This document shows positions 25,140 to 37,300 of a stretch of DNA of 64,000 bases, piece after piece (within the stretch, counting starts at the first letter, position 1; every line of letters starts with the position of its first letter). Under the pieces are notes generated by a model that did not search any database, was not told the origin of the DNA, and saw nothing but the letters and a program-made list of their open reading frames with translations. The DNA is from Eumeta japonica (Eukaryota > Arthropoda > Insecta > Lepidoptera > Psychidae), in the NCBI GenBank assembly GCA_005406025.1, contig BGZK01000494.1:1-64000 (forward strand), given 5' to 3'. The translations under genes and the position numbers were made by a program.

Positions 25140-25567
25140 TTGGTGAATCTATCGTAGAAATTCGATATATTTTGAAGATTTATTACAAAAAAATGGAAAA
25201 ATGCGCCACTTAACTAAAAAAAATTGTCACGTTTATAAATGAAATTGCAGTGTCAGTAAGAGTACCTCAAAACTGGTTCAAGCGTTTTCAATGCGGTAAT
25301 TTTGATGTCAAAGATGAACTTCGTTCTGGTCGACCTGTTACGGTTAAAGTCGATGTCATTTTGGAAAAAGTGGAGGAAGATCGGCATATTAGTTCTTACG
25401 ACATAGTTGAAAATCTGGGGATTGACCACAAAACAGTTTTGACCCATTTGTAAAAAGCTGGATATACAAAAAAGCTCGATATTCGGGTCCCACACGAGCT
25501 CACTGCCAGAACTTTGATGAATCGTGTATTTATTTGCGATACTCTATTGGAAAGTAATGAAACCGAA
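25140..25567 (+). pseudogene. mariner (Tc1/mariner) transposase, truncated and broken
   Basis: Translation from about 25250 gives the mariner N-terminal DNA-binding region: NWFKRFQCGNFDVKDE, SGRP, then DRHISSYDI, IDHKTVLTHL, an in-frame TAA at 25451-25453, then KAGYTKKLDIRVPHEL. RSGRP-type, HKTVL and WVPHEL-type motifs are hallmarks of mariner transposases, which cut and paste DNA at TA sites. Upstream, from about 25140, further similarity (YYKK...CAT) appears across frame changes and a stop. Only about 130 of the usual roughly 345 residues remain. The catalytic D,D(34)D region is absent, because similarity stops at a NETE-type motif where the next repeat begins (25569). No terminal inverted repeat was identified. 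It is certainly inactive. Confidence 0.85.
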
Positions 25568-25568
25568 A

Positions 25569-25640
25569 CGTCACCGCCGCCCATGGACACTCTGCACTCG
25601 CAACCTCGAAGGAGTCACCAGTGCGATGCCGGTCTCTTGG
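25569..25640 (-). repeat. lepidopteran retroposon tail, copy 3
   Basis: CGTCACCGCCGCCCATGGAC, ACTCGCAACCTCGAAGGAGT and GTGCGATGCCGGTCTCTTGG, in the same orientation as the copy at 851. It abuts the truncated mariner coding region, which suggests insertion into it or a deletion joining the two. Confidence 0.65.
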
Positions 25641-25680
25641 CTAGAAATACGATATCTAAAGGATATGTCTAATTTTTTTT

Positions 25681-25745
25681 CAGACCGAAAGGCTTGAAAC
25701 TTAAGCCCTCTGTGCTGGCCCAACGCGAGTCGGTAACTGGGAGTT
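25681..25745 (+). repeat. TTAAGCC-family repeat fragment (copy 2)
   Basis: CAGACCGAAAGGCTTGAAAC, then TTAAGCCCTCTGTGCTGGCC and CAACGCGAGTCGGT, matching the arrangement at 9564 and 42979. It lies directly after the retroposon tail and may be another part of the same insertion. Confidence 0.4.
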
Positions 25746-28700
25746 GCTTACGTCCGTTGTCACCGATGCAAAATCCCACACTGATGGTTTAATAAGATCT
25801 ATAAATTGCGAAAGAATGATTTAATTGGAATCAAAAACTTAATGGAGTCATCCATGTTCGATGGCTGAAAGGGCCTAGAAAAATATTTACCTTAACCCTT
25901 TTAGTATGTCGCCTTTAAACGCCACGAAGGTATCAAAAATAATCCTCTCTATAGTCGGTACTGTGCTTTAATGCGTTTTAAAAATTTTACGGATCTCAAT
26001 TGAGGAGTCATCGAGGTTTTTAGATTGCAAAATATACCATTTTCGGAAACGTGTCATATGAATACTAGGCATCGATAATGATCTAAGAAAATTAACATAA
26101 TAAATCCAAATGGTTCTGTAGAATTGCGGCTGCGCACAGCACAGCGGTGGAACGACAGAGCCTACCCGGACGAAGATCGATAAGATTAATAGTCTCCTCG
26201 ATCGAAATTCAGAAATACAATTTGCGGTGTCCGTTGCGGTTGATTATAGCTGAAAAGACAAATATTCAATGATTTTTTCTCGTATCGTTCCGATGTAGCG
26301 TTCGACTTTAATATCGCACGCCGTTATATCATTTTTAACGCGCTATAAATCCTCGATCGGGCCGTTCGTTAGTCACTGGTGGATGATCGAGTAACGGCAT
26401 TAATCTAAAAAGCGATCAAATGTTTAGACATTCGGTGTTATAATTATTAAAAAAAAAAACGCCAGATTCGTTTAAAAGTAATTCACGGTTCCGTAAAAAA
26501 AGATGGCGGCGTGCCGGGAAAATTGTAAAACTGAAAACGATATAATAAAAAAAATGTAACGGAATAAGAGAATTGACGGAGAGAAAGAGATGTAAAATAA
26601 TTATAATGATAAAATGAATAATAATAACAATAACGATAACGTTTTGTACTCGGACGAATTGAGCAATGAATTTTCAACTTAAGTCAAATTAAAACATCCC
26701 CTCCGTGCAACGTAGAACACGTTAAGCCGTCGATCTCGGATGATTTCACCGTGACAGTGACGGATATCGTGAGCGTTGCACCGGCGCAGAGGGCTCAAGC
26801 TCTATGTCCTTCGATCGAGAAATAAGAAAGTTTCATAGGTTGCACTTCAACAGTGGGATAATAGAACCTGGCGCTACGGAGATAAATAAATAATGCATTC
26901 CGTGTACAGAAATCGTACTACGTGATCGTTGAGTCTTCCTGTCGCTTTAAAAAGTACTTCCTAATGTACAATACACTTTCTAGCACATAATCATGCAACA
27001 CTAAATTATAGTGATGCTCACGCATTAATCGGCAAAATAGTACCTATATAAAATTAGAAATAAGAAAGAAGTTCAAAGCCACACACTGCCCTAATAAAAC
27101 CCACATGCAGTTTGCGTCCGAGTGGTTGTTCCGATTTTTAAATTAAAAGTTTCTAAATATTAACTTTTTTAAATACAATTTATATTCCACTCATTTGAAA
27201 CTGGCTTTCCGCATCATTCCACAGACTAAAAAAAAGGTATCTCATTAGCTATTTCACTATTAGGTAGAAGGATTTACATTTTATTACCGTGATTTACTAT
27301 GTATATATTTACGTAGCGGTCTATAATAGAGTAACATTTAATTTTTAATTGAAAACACTAAAAATATGCTTTACGACTTATCATTAAACAAAAACAAAGA
27401 ACTGTATTGTTTTTATATAATATCCCACGAATTTTAAATCGGTGTAGAGGAATATCTATTCTTATCTAGTACTAAATAATTGAAATAAGGTTTTGTCATT
27501 ACAATACCCTCGAATGCGATACAGAAAAAGTCAGAATGCGCCTCGACTAATACGGAATATGATAAAATACATCAGGCGAACCGCGTGGGGAACAAATCGC
27601 GGTTCAACTTTCGGCCCGCTGCAGAACCCTGGCATTAGTCACGGCCAGTAAATAACCGGCGGTTCTGTAACGGTCGTAGATCACCTCCTGCGACGCTATG
27701 CGATGAAAAAAAAAATCATGGACGATATGCATCTAAATCATTACGAAACCATAATAAAATCATATCATTAATACGGGACTTCGAGTCGATGAACCCTCCG
27801 CTCCGCTTGAATGTTCGACATAAACGAATCGGCCGTAGCGATGCAACATCCGAAATGCATCATTAGTGCGTCACAAACGAACGTCAGATAAATAACGAAA
27901 TGGGCGGACACGACTGGAACATCTCAGGCTGTGTCTCAATATTAAATGTGTCATTGAAATGTCATAATCGAGGCTCTCAAAACACTCGAACTTGTACGAA
28001 ACTCCCTCGAGATGTCTGTACGCACCTCTTAAATTGATTCGTAAAACAATATTGTAAGCGTGTTTCAGGCTATTGAACGAGGTTTCCTTGGTAAGTATGA
28101 TTTACAAAATAAAATCACTCGAAAAAGCCTGTAGTAAGTAAATATGTGTTTTACAACTCATTTTTAAATATTGTAATCAAACAATTATTATTTAGTGATA
28201 CGTATAAATCTATGTTTTAAATTTAAAAAACAAAGAGTTGACGAGGTGTAGAAAATTATACGTACGTATTATTTTTGAATTATATTTACGTATAATTTGG
28301 TCTTTCATTGCTGTATTCTTGGGCAATAGTTAAAACAAAAGTAGCTTTAACAACATACACTTTTAAAATCGTGAAGCTAGATGGAATGATAATCCACTTG
28401 GGGATGGTATGAAAAATCACGAATATTATCTTTATCCGTATTTTATTTTAATTTTAAAAGAAAATCATGTTTTTTCTTACAAACAATAAAAGCGGGTAGG
28501 GTGATTTCAACAGTTTTGATATATAGGTTTCAATTTGACTGTAACAACTGTTATTGTGAAATTCTTACAGGCAACGAAGTTTGACGCTGAAGGTTTCTTT
28601 TTCATTTTTAAAGTGATTAAATATAACAATCGAGCCAGCACTCGTGGCGTATTTGGTGATAAATTATGTGGGACAAGTAAATAGATACCGAGCATTGAAG

Positions 28701-29035
28701 TTGTGGTAAAAAAATATTATTTTAGATTATAATAATATAAGTAAGGTGGCACAACAAATTAGCAACACATTGACATTTTTAATTTTACATTGGCTTCGGA
28801 ACTAAGCCATCTGTTTGCGATCTTCCAAAATTTAGAAATATAGACATGTCATTTCGCAAACACAACATCGCTATAGATCGTTCAAAATATAATAAAATAT
28901 TTAATCTTTTTTATTTACTTACAAGCTGACTTTGTAACGTTCTATTTACTTTAAAACCTTTTCCATCTTTTATAAGCCCATTACATAAATATTTCATATA
29001 TTATTTGTGCATGAACAAAAATTAATTTTACATGT
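25746..29035. other. noncoding DNA, unrecognised
   Basis: AT-rich with moderately GC-rich patches at about 26100-26230, 26690-26820 and 27530-27850. No open frame resembles a protein and no known repeat is seen. Possible cis-regulatory DNA cannot be told from neutral sequence here. Confidence 0.4.
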
Positions 29036-29185
29036 ATTTAGTATATATTTATATAATTTTATATATAAAACAAGTATAAAATTACGAATAATCGATTTTT
29101 CCTCTCTCTCAGAACAACCTGACATTTACGTCATGAATTCGTTGTTGCATGTCGCATAAATATAATAAGGAAAAAAAGGGTATAT
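29036..29185 (+). repeat. duplicated segment, copy 1 (partner at 38838)
   Basis: A 39-base core at 29106-29144 (starting CTCTCAGAACAACCTGACAT) is identical to 38910-38948. Flanking similarity covers about 150 bp in total (ATAATCGATTTT before, ATGT.GCATAAATAT.....GGAAAAAA after). The orientation is the same. The left edge is TA-rich in both. Confidence 0.85.
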
Positions 29186-32100
29186 CATATCGCTGTATAT
29201 ACAAAATTCAACTGTATGATATTTTCCTACAGTTTAGTTGGACACTAAACCTTAAACAGTTATCATGCGGAATAAATAAATAAAGCGCTGGAATATCTTT
29301 ATAATAAAATTATTAGATGTTAAACTGGTTTTCTTTTTTAGTGATCTGGATTATTAATATATATATATAATTGAGGAATTTGTGGTTTTTTTTCTTTATT
29401 TTAGTGAAAGACTAAAGAAATAATTACAATTGTGAAATATTATCAATAATTTGCATACCCGTTGCGCACACGACATTTTAATATGAATATTTGATAGAAG
29501 ATGATTATAATTTTTATATTTTTCATGCATAATATTTTTGGCCACGCTTTGTTCTTTATTATTTACATAATTGCAAGTTTTCATATTGTATGTACCACCG
29601 TGTATAAAATAATAAATAACATCCCACTCCTGAACAAAGCCTTCCGCGAGCGAAAGATTAAAGCTAATTTTCCCATGAAAATTTCAATCCTTCGACTTCC
29701 AGGTTACATCATAATGCCTCCTTCACCTTTAAACAATCAAGATCAAACAACGTGCTTCAGGGTATAGACCCTCACAATAGACCGATCTACTAAAAACTAA
29801 CATAGACTATAAAAGACAATAAACCTAAAAGAGGTATTTAGTATTCGACGATAAATATACATAATATATCATGCATATTGGTCACTGCTGTAACGTTTAG
29901 TGGCATTGGGGATATCGACACGAATCTGTTGATATCGGAATCATACAAATAGGAAAATATTTTAGGGTCCTAAAGTAACACACACCAAGTGAAGAATCGA
30001 TAAACGGATCACCCTCCTGTGCGTTTCGCTTTCCATTAAAAGGAAAAATGGTCAAAATAGCAATGCGATTTTAAGAATGGTAACATAATCAATTTGTCTA
30101 TGGAAATTCAAAGCCACTCGCCATACCCTGTGGCGAGCTGTAACTTAATTGCTCATGGTTACGGGACATCCATTAATTGTGTAAGGGGATTTTGGCGACT
30201 TTTCGACCGCTCCAGTGATAGTATAAGAGCTACCAACGTTTTCGAGCAAGAATTTCAGGTCAGCTGATTTATTGATATGTCGTCTCTCTTGCTCTTTGGG
30301 TTAGGGTCTGGGCTGTCTGGCCGGCGGTGGCGGTTGCGTTTACCTGTGCGCATCCTATCTGTACAGGTAATGATACTAACTTTTAAAATCATTTTAAGAA
30401 GGTTCATTTTTTAATATTTTAACTTTAGATAAGCTTAACAAACATCCATCTCTTATTGCCAGACATTTTTGTCATTGCTAACAATGAGCCAGACGCCAAT
30501 TTTGATTTATTTTTTTTGAATTAAAAATTCAAAGTATTTCAGTTTGCCTGTAATTTTAATATTATGTTGTTTAAGTATGAAAAGACCTGAAATTAATTTG
30601 CCAGACACTATTTACTAGCCAGACACTATATACTACAAATTTGTAGGACATTTTCGACAACTTAATGGAGAAGCTTGAAAACTAGTTTAAATGATTTTCA
30701 AATAGATAAGGTTTTGCCAACTGCAGCACCTATCTAACCGACCGCGAAAACCGCAATTTGATATGTTTAAAAATAATAAATGATGCTGTTTGCAAAACCG
30801 TTTTAAGGATACATTATGGTATAAGCCTTCTACATAAAGCTAACAAATGGCGTCGATTCCGACAAAAATATATGAAACTGCTTGGGTTTTATTTTAGCTT
30901 CAAATGAAGGTATAAATATTTCCATTCCAGGTAAAAAAACAAAGTATGAGAAAATATAATTGTATTTAGTATTTAATAAAATCTGACTAGTTTTTTTTGT
31001 TAAACCTGCGATTATATGTAAGAAAAACAATGAATATTCAACCTAATTTATGACATCATGGCTATTAAAAATTTGTAAAAAATTATGAGTTACTGTGACT
31101 ACTACCCAAACAACAAAAATATAAGTTGTATAAAATAACCCATTCTTTTATAAAATAAATATGTTCTTAAGAATTGCTGACATGCGATTTTCATAATTTA
31201 ACAATTAGTATTGGGCATTTATTACAACACAAATTTATCAAACTTATTTTCTTTCAATTGAAAATCCTGAAAAGGTTAAAAGAAAGCAGATTAAACACTT
31301 ATGTAATTTTTTTTTCATTTATCAAAATGAACCTTGGCCGGTTTGAAGTGTTTTAATCCAAAAAAATACGCATTTAACAAAAGCAAAACAGGCGCCAATG
31401 ATGCAGATTCTCTGCAGCAAATCCGGGCCAGCATCTATTTAATTACACAATTCGAGAAGAAATCTTTTAGGCGGTTTCGTAAAATTTTTCATATCGCCGA
31501 TGACAGTGCAACCTATTTGCCAACTCATGTTAATTAACACGATTCAGAGAGCCGATGAGAACGGGACGACGTCTCCGACGCGTCTAGATTAAAAGCGAAT
31601 GCAAATAGACGATGCGGTTTAGGTCTTAGAAATAAAAATTAACGACTCTCGTCGCGAAATAAACAACTGTTCATCTCGACGCAATAAATAAATAGTGCGC
31701 CAAAACATTTTGTGGTGCTTTGGCCATCTCGAATGTGAAATGTTCTTGATCAAAAAAAACGAAAAGATTTTTTTCAATACTCTTCTTTTGACTTCAACTT
31801 TAATTTAATCGTGTGAATGTTTATATGTAAGAAAATCAAACAATTTAATTTGCACCCATCTCTAATTGCTGTAACAATCTAAAATTTTAAAAACTCATAC
31901 CATTCAGATGGTGGTACAATAATTCTACCACCAAATCGGTGGTATGATGACGGAGCCCGAAGCTGGTTTTTGCTACTCCTTGACGGTTACGAGGAAATTT
32001 TTTTTAATTTGGACACATTTGATAGGTTCCAAAGCGTCCTGTCCATTGCACGCCGAAACGAAGGTCTGATCATGAAGACGGAACTCCTCAAAGACTATGA

Positions 32101-32420
32101 ATTAATACTTCGAATTTTGACTCATTTGATAGACTGAAGCAAAGTGTTTATTGAAAATTGAGGGGTAAGATGAAGCTAAAATACAGCCAGTGGAGCATGC
32201 AACTAGGAGAAGCTCGGAAGGTGTCACAAAGGCTTGAATGGACCACACACACTCAAAAGTAACATCGTGTCAAGGGATCAAAGACATATTGTAAATAGAT
32301 TTTAAAAAATGCTAAAACACGTTACATAGGTAGAGCTGTAAAAAACAAAAATAATTATATCTCTTGTATGTGAGTCAACATAGTGCAGTGAGTGGATTGT
32401 TCGAGAAGCAGAGCAACAAA
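29186..32420. other. AT-rich noncoding DNA
   Basis: No gene is recognised. An 18-bp tandem pair lies at 30600-30635. A small GC-rich patch (GGCCGGCGGTGGCGGTTGCG) lies near 30321. A short stem built from TGGTGGTA and TACCACCA lies near 31910-31945. Short plus-strand frames at 29501-29767 and 31334-31537 have no recognisable domains. Confidence 0.4.
30600..30635. repeat. 18-bp tandem duplication
   Basis: GCCAGACACTATTTACTA is followed directly by GCCAGACACTATATACTA. Two further GCCAGAC words occur at about 30460-30500. Confidence 0.9.
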
Positions 32421-32862
32421 AAATACTGGCCAAAGGCGAGACAAACTTGCAAATGGAGGGTTCCGTGCCCTTACACAATATATTTTGTTTTGTATTTACC
32501 AAAATATTTTTTTTTTTTCATTCAGCTCGAGATCCATTCTCTCAAATTTGACCGGTTTTTAATTATATTACTTTCAACTTTGCATTATCATCTATCTCTC
32601 TAAATTAGACACTTGTATTACCGTTTTTACGATGGAGGAAAAAAAAAACAAAGCGTTATACGTTTCTTATACGGGAATTTTATATTTGTTTTTTTATGTT
32701 ATTAATAAAAGATATTCTGTGACAATTTTAGCTACCACCTACTAAGATTCGAACGATGCAATTTTTTAAATGCAGTAGGTACAGACGGAGATAGAAACGA
32801 ACAGATTGCGTATGCTCAATAATAGGGTTCCGTTGGTATTCTACGGGAATGAAGCCTTAAAA
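32421..32862 (+). repeat. GGGTTCCG-family element, near full length (copy 4)
   Basis: Left end: AATACTGGCCAAAGGCGAGA, CAAACTTGCAAATGGAGGGT and TCCGTGCCC, matching the CCGGCCAAGTGCGAGTC...GGGTTCCGTACC start of the family. Right end: ACAGACGGAGATAGAAACGA, then AATAGGGTTCCGTTGG and a decayed partner of the terminal hairpin. The roughly 440-bp length equals that of copy 3, supporting a defined unit. Confidence 0.5.
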
Positions 32863-34329
32863 ATCAACTCTTAGTAAATTAAATATTATTTTATTAAAGG
32901 TTACAGTATATAATTATATAGTTATAATATATGAGACATATACAACCCTTAATTCACGCATGTAAACCGTACATAGAAGTGTGCCACTCGCTTTTAAATT
33001 TAATTAGTTATAATTATTTATTTTGTTTTGGCAGTTCAAACACCAAGCGTTTTATGACCGGTAAGTTTAATAGCAAACCGAGGTACGTGTGTCACATTTT
33101 TTCATAGCTTCACTTTTCATCCGATGGGCTAGCCGCAAAGCCTGATTTCCTATCAACTCCTGCAGCTATATTGAAAATAATTATTTTATTATTTGTTACT
33201 TGTAACACTCGACAACACTGCTATACAACAATCGATGCTCCGTATTGTCTATCTTTGAAATGGACGTGTTGAATTTGCAAGTTTTCCTCATATTTTAGCG
33301 TCTCGGTCTTTTTCTTATCTCGTATTAATTCATATTTATTTTTTATAATTTGCTATCGCCGCTTAAGGGTTATCGTCCAGTGTGTAGATAACAAACATTT
33401 AAATTAAAATTGATTTAGTAAATCAAACCAGGACCAGAAGTCATTGAGGTCATCGACGTATTATCAACGGGTAAGTGAGTCGGGGGCGAGTTTTAATTGT
33501 TGTTATTGCGTTTGCGTCTGTTATCATTCGCGTTGACGTTTGTCAGTTGTACAGAACCATCACCGGTGGCGCTGCACAAATTCTCATGGGCAGAACAGGA
33601 GGAAACGAGATAGAAAACTGACACTCTACTATCTATTACAACCTTCCACCATAGACGGAATAATATAACATTTGGGATGGATACGGCAGTGTCAAACGAA
33701 TCGCCTCGCAAAAGAACGATCCGTTTTTAAACAAACAAAGACTTTAAATGTAAACAAAACGTAGACAAAAGTGAACGACAGAAAAAACAAATGTTAGTTT
33801 GTTGTTAGAGTGCGAGCGAGATAGCAATAAGGATGAGATAAATGCATACATGACCCCAGCTGCCATCATTTCGAAATAAACACAATATACGCATATAAGA
33901 GAATGGAATTATCTAAATGCGTGTCTAAAACAAGGAGGGCATGCTATTTCGCCTGCATCAAAAGTAGATTATCAGTTATGTATTGAATGCAAATATTAAT
34001 AATTTCGTATCGCAAAAAAAAACACCTGCATCTGTTTTGATTTCTGTCTATTTGTTAGTTTAAGACTTTTATTTTTAAAGAATGCTCTATAAATAAAGGT
34101 TTATCGTATAAATAAGTGTAATTAAAATACATTGTAACTCGAGAATACGCAGAGTCCGAAAATTTTATCGTCCGTCCGTTCGACTTACGTTTATGGCTTC
34201 CTGTCTAAGTTGTAGTATGGCGAATTTTATAGCAGACAATGAAATTTCGGCTGCTTTGCTAATCAACAGAGATATTTGGCATCCAGCTTTCACAAGGATA
34301 GCAAAGAAAACAGTATATTTCTTTCTAAA
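32863..34329. other. AT-rich noncoding DNA
   Basis: No gene or repeat is recognised with confidence up to the retroposon tail. DNA at 34160-34330 may belong to the same insertion as that tail. Confidence 0.4.
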
Positions 34330-34398
34330 ATGCCGGCAATGCACTAGTGACTTCTTCGTAATTTCGGATATCCGTGGGCGGCGGTGACCACCTCCTCT
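34330..34398 (+). repeat. lepidopteran retroposon tail, copy 4
   Basis: ATGCCGGCAATGCACTAGTG, CTTCTTCGTAATTTCGGATA and TCCGTGGGCGGCGGTGACCA follow the order of the lepidopteran tail (TGCCGGCAACGCACT, GTGTCCATGGGCGGCGGTGA). It is truncated before the CGTATGCTCGTTTGCC part. Confidence 0.65.
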
Positions 34399-36448
34399 CT
34401 GGCGACTGCCGTCATCGTTAGACACTTAAAAAATCATTTGAAAAGCACGTGATAAAAGGCATTCAACCACGCTAAAGGCAATAAAACGCACGACTCACTC
34501 AAAGCTGGCAGTTCTGTCGGTATCACATTTTTTCTAATTATCTCTACGAAGTCTTTTTTTTTTTACCACTTCAATTCGAACAAACGAAATCGATTAATAT
34601 CACATCCGTTTCGACAGTTATCGACAAACTTGTAAAGTTATCGTACTTTATCGAAGTGTCGACAAGGGTGGCCCTAGACTCATGCAGACCAAATCGGTGG
34701 CGTATTGAATAAGGGTCAAATTTTCAGCTCCCGAAACGGCGGGTTTGCCTGAAACGACTGATGAATGCCAGTGAAGCGAGAGGTATGCAGATGTACCACG
34801 CGACCTGTGTGGTCTCTGCCCACGCTTTTGAGAAATAGACGTGAGCTTATAATAATAATTCTGTCATCAACACGACGGCACGAAATCCGCTTTCTCTCAT
34901 CCGACAAAAACTTCGTTAAACGCAGTAACCGCATACGCATTAACCGACAAGTGTAAGGGCGCGAATCGTGGCTATTAGAAGCAGCAAAAAGCGAAACTCT
35001 TGCACAACACTTGATCGTACCCGTTGAATTTCAACACCAACAATTATATTTTTACTATAAGCAAAAACCACTACAAGCACGTTGGGCGATTAAAATCCTA
35101 TGAGTTCGCGTCACCGGTGTGCTAATGTTGACACATTAGCAGCGGTGTGCTTCGAACTTTCATTTGCAATAGTTAACTGCTAAAGTCAAAAACTAAACGT
35201 GTCAAAATATATGTAATCTTAGAGATGTTGGCATTTGTGGTATTAATATTATGTTAAAAATGTCAATATCTTCAACACTAAGTCAGTCACCTGCCAATTG
35301 TGAAGTTGACAGAACGTATTTTCACTTTTTTTAACTTTAACAGTTAATAGTTAATATCATTTCAAATGATAGTTTAAAGCACCTCGCTGCAACAGTACAA
35401 GCAAATTAACGGTACATGTGAAAATTTTCTTGTACATGTGGAAATCGTATTTTTCGATTTGATCAAATTGCAGCATTACTGTTGTTTTGTTTAAATCAAA
35501 TGGCTTAAATATTGCAATTGAAAACTCAATATGCACATTGCCTTTACTTCGAATATATTAAGATTGCGCAGCCAAATATGTATTTTAATGAATAAAGTCA
35601 TAAACCATACAAAAATGTGTACAATCGTAACTCGGAGTGCCGATAGATATGAAAACCGGGCTAATATTAAAAATTATGAAATAATAATATTTCGGTATTA
35701 CAATTAATTCGCAAACAAATACACATCGTAGTTTCAACTCTTCTGTCGGCAGTCCACGATGACCGCTTTTCACAGATAAATAAATAAAATAAATTTCCTT
35801 TTCACAGTAAAAGTCGCCATACAATACGAATTCGGCCTCATGCGTGAAAACTTCACGATACAGGGTCCTCGGGCTATATGTTCGGACACATTTAATTTTT
35901 TTGTCCGTCCGTTCGTCTACCTCAGCGGAGCGATGCAATTCCGTTGCATAACGTAACGGGGGCGCTGTTATCAAAAACGCATTTGCAAGCCGCGTCTCGT
36001 GCCGCCTATCGACGGGCGACAGAAGCCGGTTGATTCCCGTGTAACTAGATTCGTGACTGTCGGATTATGTCATTTGTGGAATCGGACGTTTGGAGTCGTG
36101 AAAGAGTTCTTTTTTTTTTTCAGCTGCAAAGGAAAAAATCGCCGCAGCGAGCAAATAATAGCCGCTTTTGACCGAGTCGCTCCGCACCGCCGACCGTTTT
36201 CATTTGGACAGATTGCGAAACACACATACAGACAGGTGATTGCCGAATAGGCCTCTTATCGCAAACGGCGGAATTGAAAATTAACTGTGAAATTACAAAT
36301 TAAAATTGTGGTTATCGAAAGATACTAACATTTTATTTAAAATATTTTTTAGATTATGTTCAAAAATTTCTTTGTCCTTTTGTTTAATTTTTAAAGAGCA
36401 CTGTTCAAAAGTGAGAATTGGAAACGCAAAGTTAACTATTTGAAGGTA

Positions 36449-36452
<4 letters not shown>
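34399..36452. other. noncoding DNA, unrecognised
   Basis: AT-rich with a GC-richer patch at about 35870-36240, including GTCCGTCCGTTCGTC. The 129-codon minus-strand frame at 35585-35974 spans this patch and has no recognisable domain. Confidence 0.4.
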
Positions 36453-36536
<84 letters not shown>

Positions 36537-36555
36537 GACACACACACACACACAC

Positions 36556-36600
<45 letters not shown>
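36453..36600. repeat. compound microsatellite (AT)n-(CA)n-(GT)n
   Basis: (AT)41 at 36453-36534 is followed by (AC)9 to 36555, a short ATATATAT, then (GT)18 to 36599. The CA and GT parts are self-complementary around the TATA centre, so one strand can fold into a long hairpin. Alternating purine-pyrimidine tracts of this type can adopt Z-DNA. Confidence 0.95.
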
Positions 36601-36844
36601 AAAAATTTGCTGAAAACTTTTAATTCGTTTTAAATAGCTATCGAAAGACACATCGCGCAATGAAGTGTGCAAAAATTATATTACAAATATTAAAAAAACG
36701 TCATCCCTTTAACTTAATTCTGTTCATGAATATGGAAAGCGAACCCTAAACTTATTTTCATATTTTTTAAATAATTTTACAGCGATTCACGTAAAACATC
36801 TATTGCCACTACAATTTAATCACAGTCGATGACGAATTAGCGGA

Positions 36845-36934
36845 ATCGTATAAACGTGACATACGTACGGACGGACAAATGGACAAAGGGAAACTATAAG
36901 GGTTTATTTGTTGCTCTCGGCTACGGAACCCTAA
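36845..36934 (+). repeat. GGGTTCCG-family element, 3' fragment (copy 5)
   Basis: ACGTACGGACGGACAAATGG, ACTATAAGGGTTTATTTGTT and CTCGGCTACGGAACCCTAAT match the right end of the family (GACGGACAGAC, TATAAGGGTTCCGTTTTTTG, GGCTACGGAACCCTAAAAA). Confidence 0.6.
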
Positions 36935-37300
36935 TAAGCGAGGTCATATTTTTACAGTAGGCAGTGCAGATTGTGTCTGGTGTTACCAGTGCTATTATAA
37001 TATTATATAACGCACATGAGTGTTGCAGCACAAGGCTCACTTTCGCCTAATAATGTAACATTCTCTCATTACGCCGTATAATTTGGAACGAAGACGCGTT
37101 CTCGGTGTAATTACAACCAAAAAAGTGGTTATACCACGAAATGTGTTATAATTTTGATTAAAATAATGTGTCACCATAATCGTCGGTATGTTTATAATAA
37201 ACGGCAATTATTTTATATCGCACGCTAACTATTTTTTTTAAGTGAAGTTGAAATCGATGATGGATATTAAAAATATCGGTTGACCCTGCGGGCCATCCCT

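Noticed and set aside
30110..30150. CTCGCCATACCCTGTGGCGAG stem as a terminator
   Set aside because: Intrinsic bacterial terminators are not expected here, and a 7-bp stem is common by chance.
31900..31960. TGGTGGTA/TACCACCA stem
   Set aside because: Short arms in local low-complexity DNA, with no supporting context.
35585..35974. 129-codon minus-strand frame
   Set aside because: No domain, no splice signals, low-complexity stretches. It overlaps a GC-rich patch where stops are rarer.
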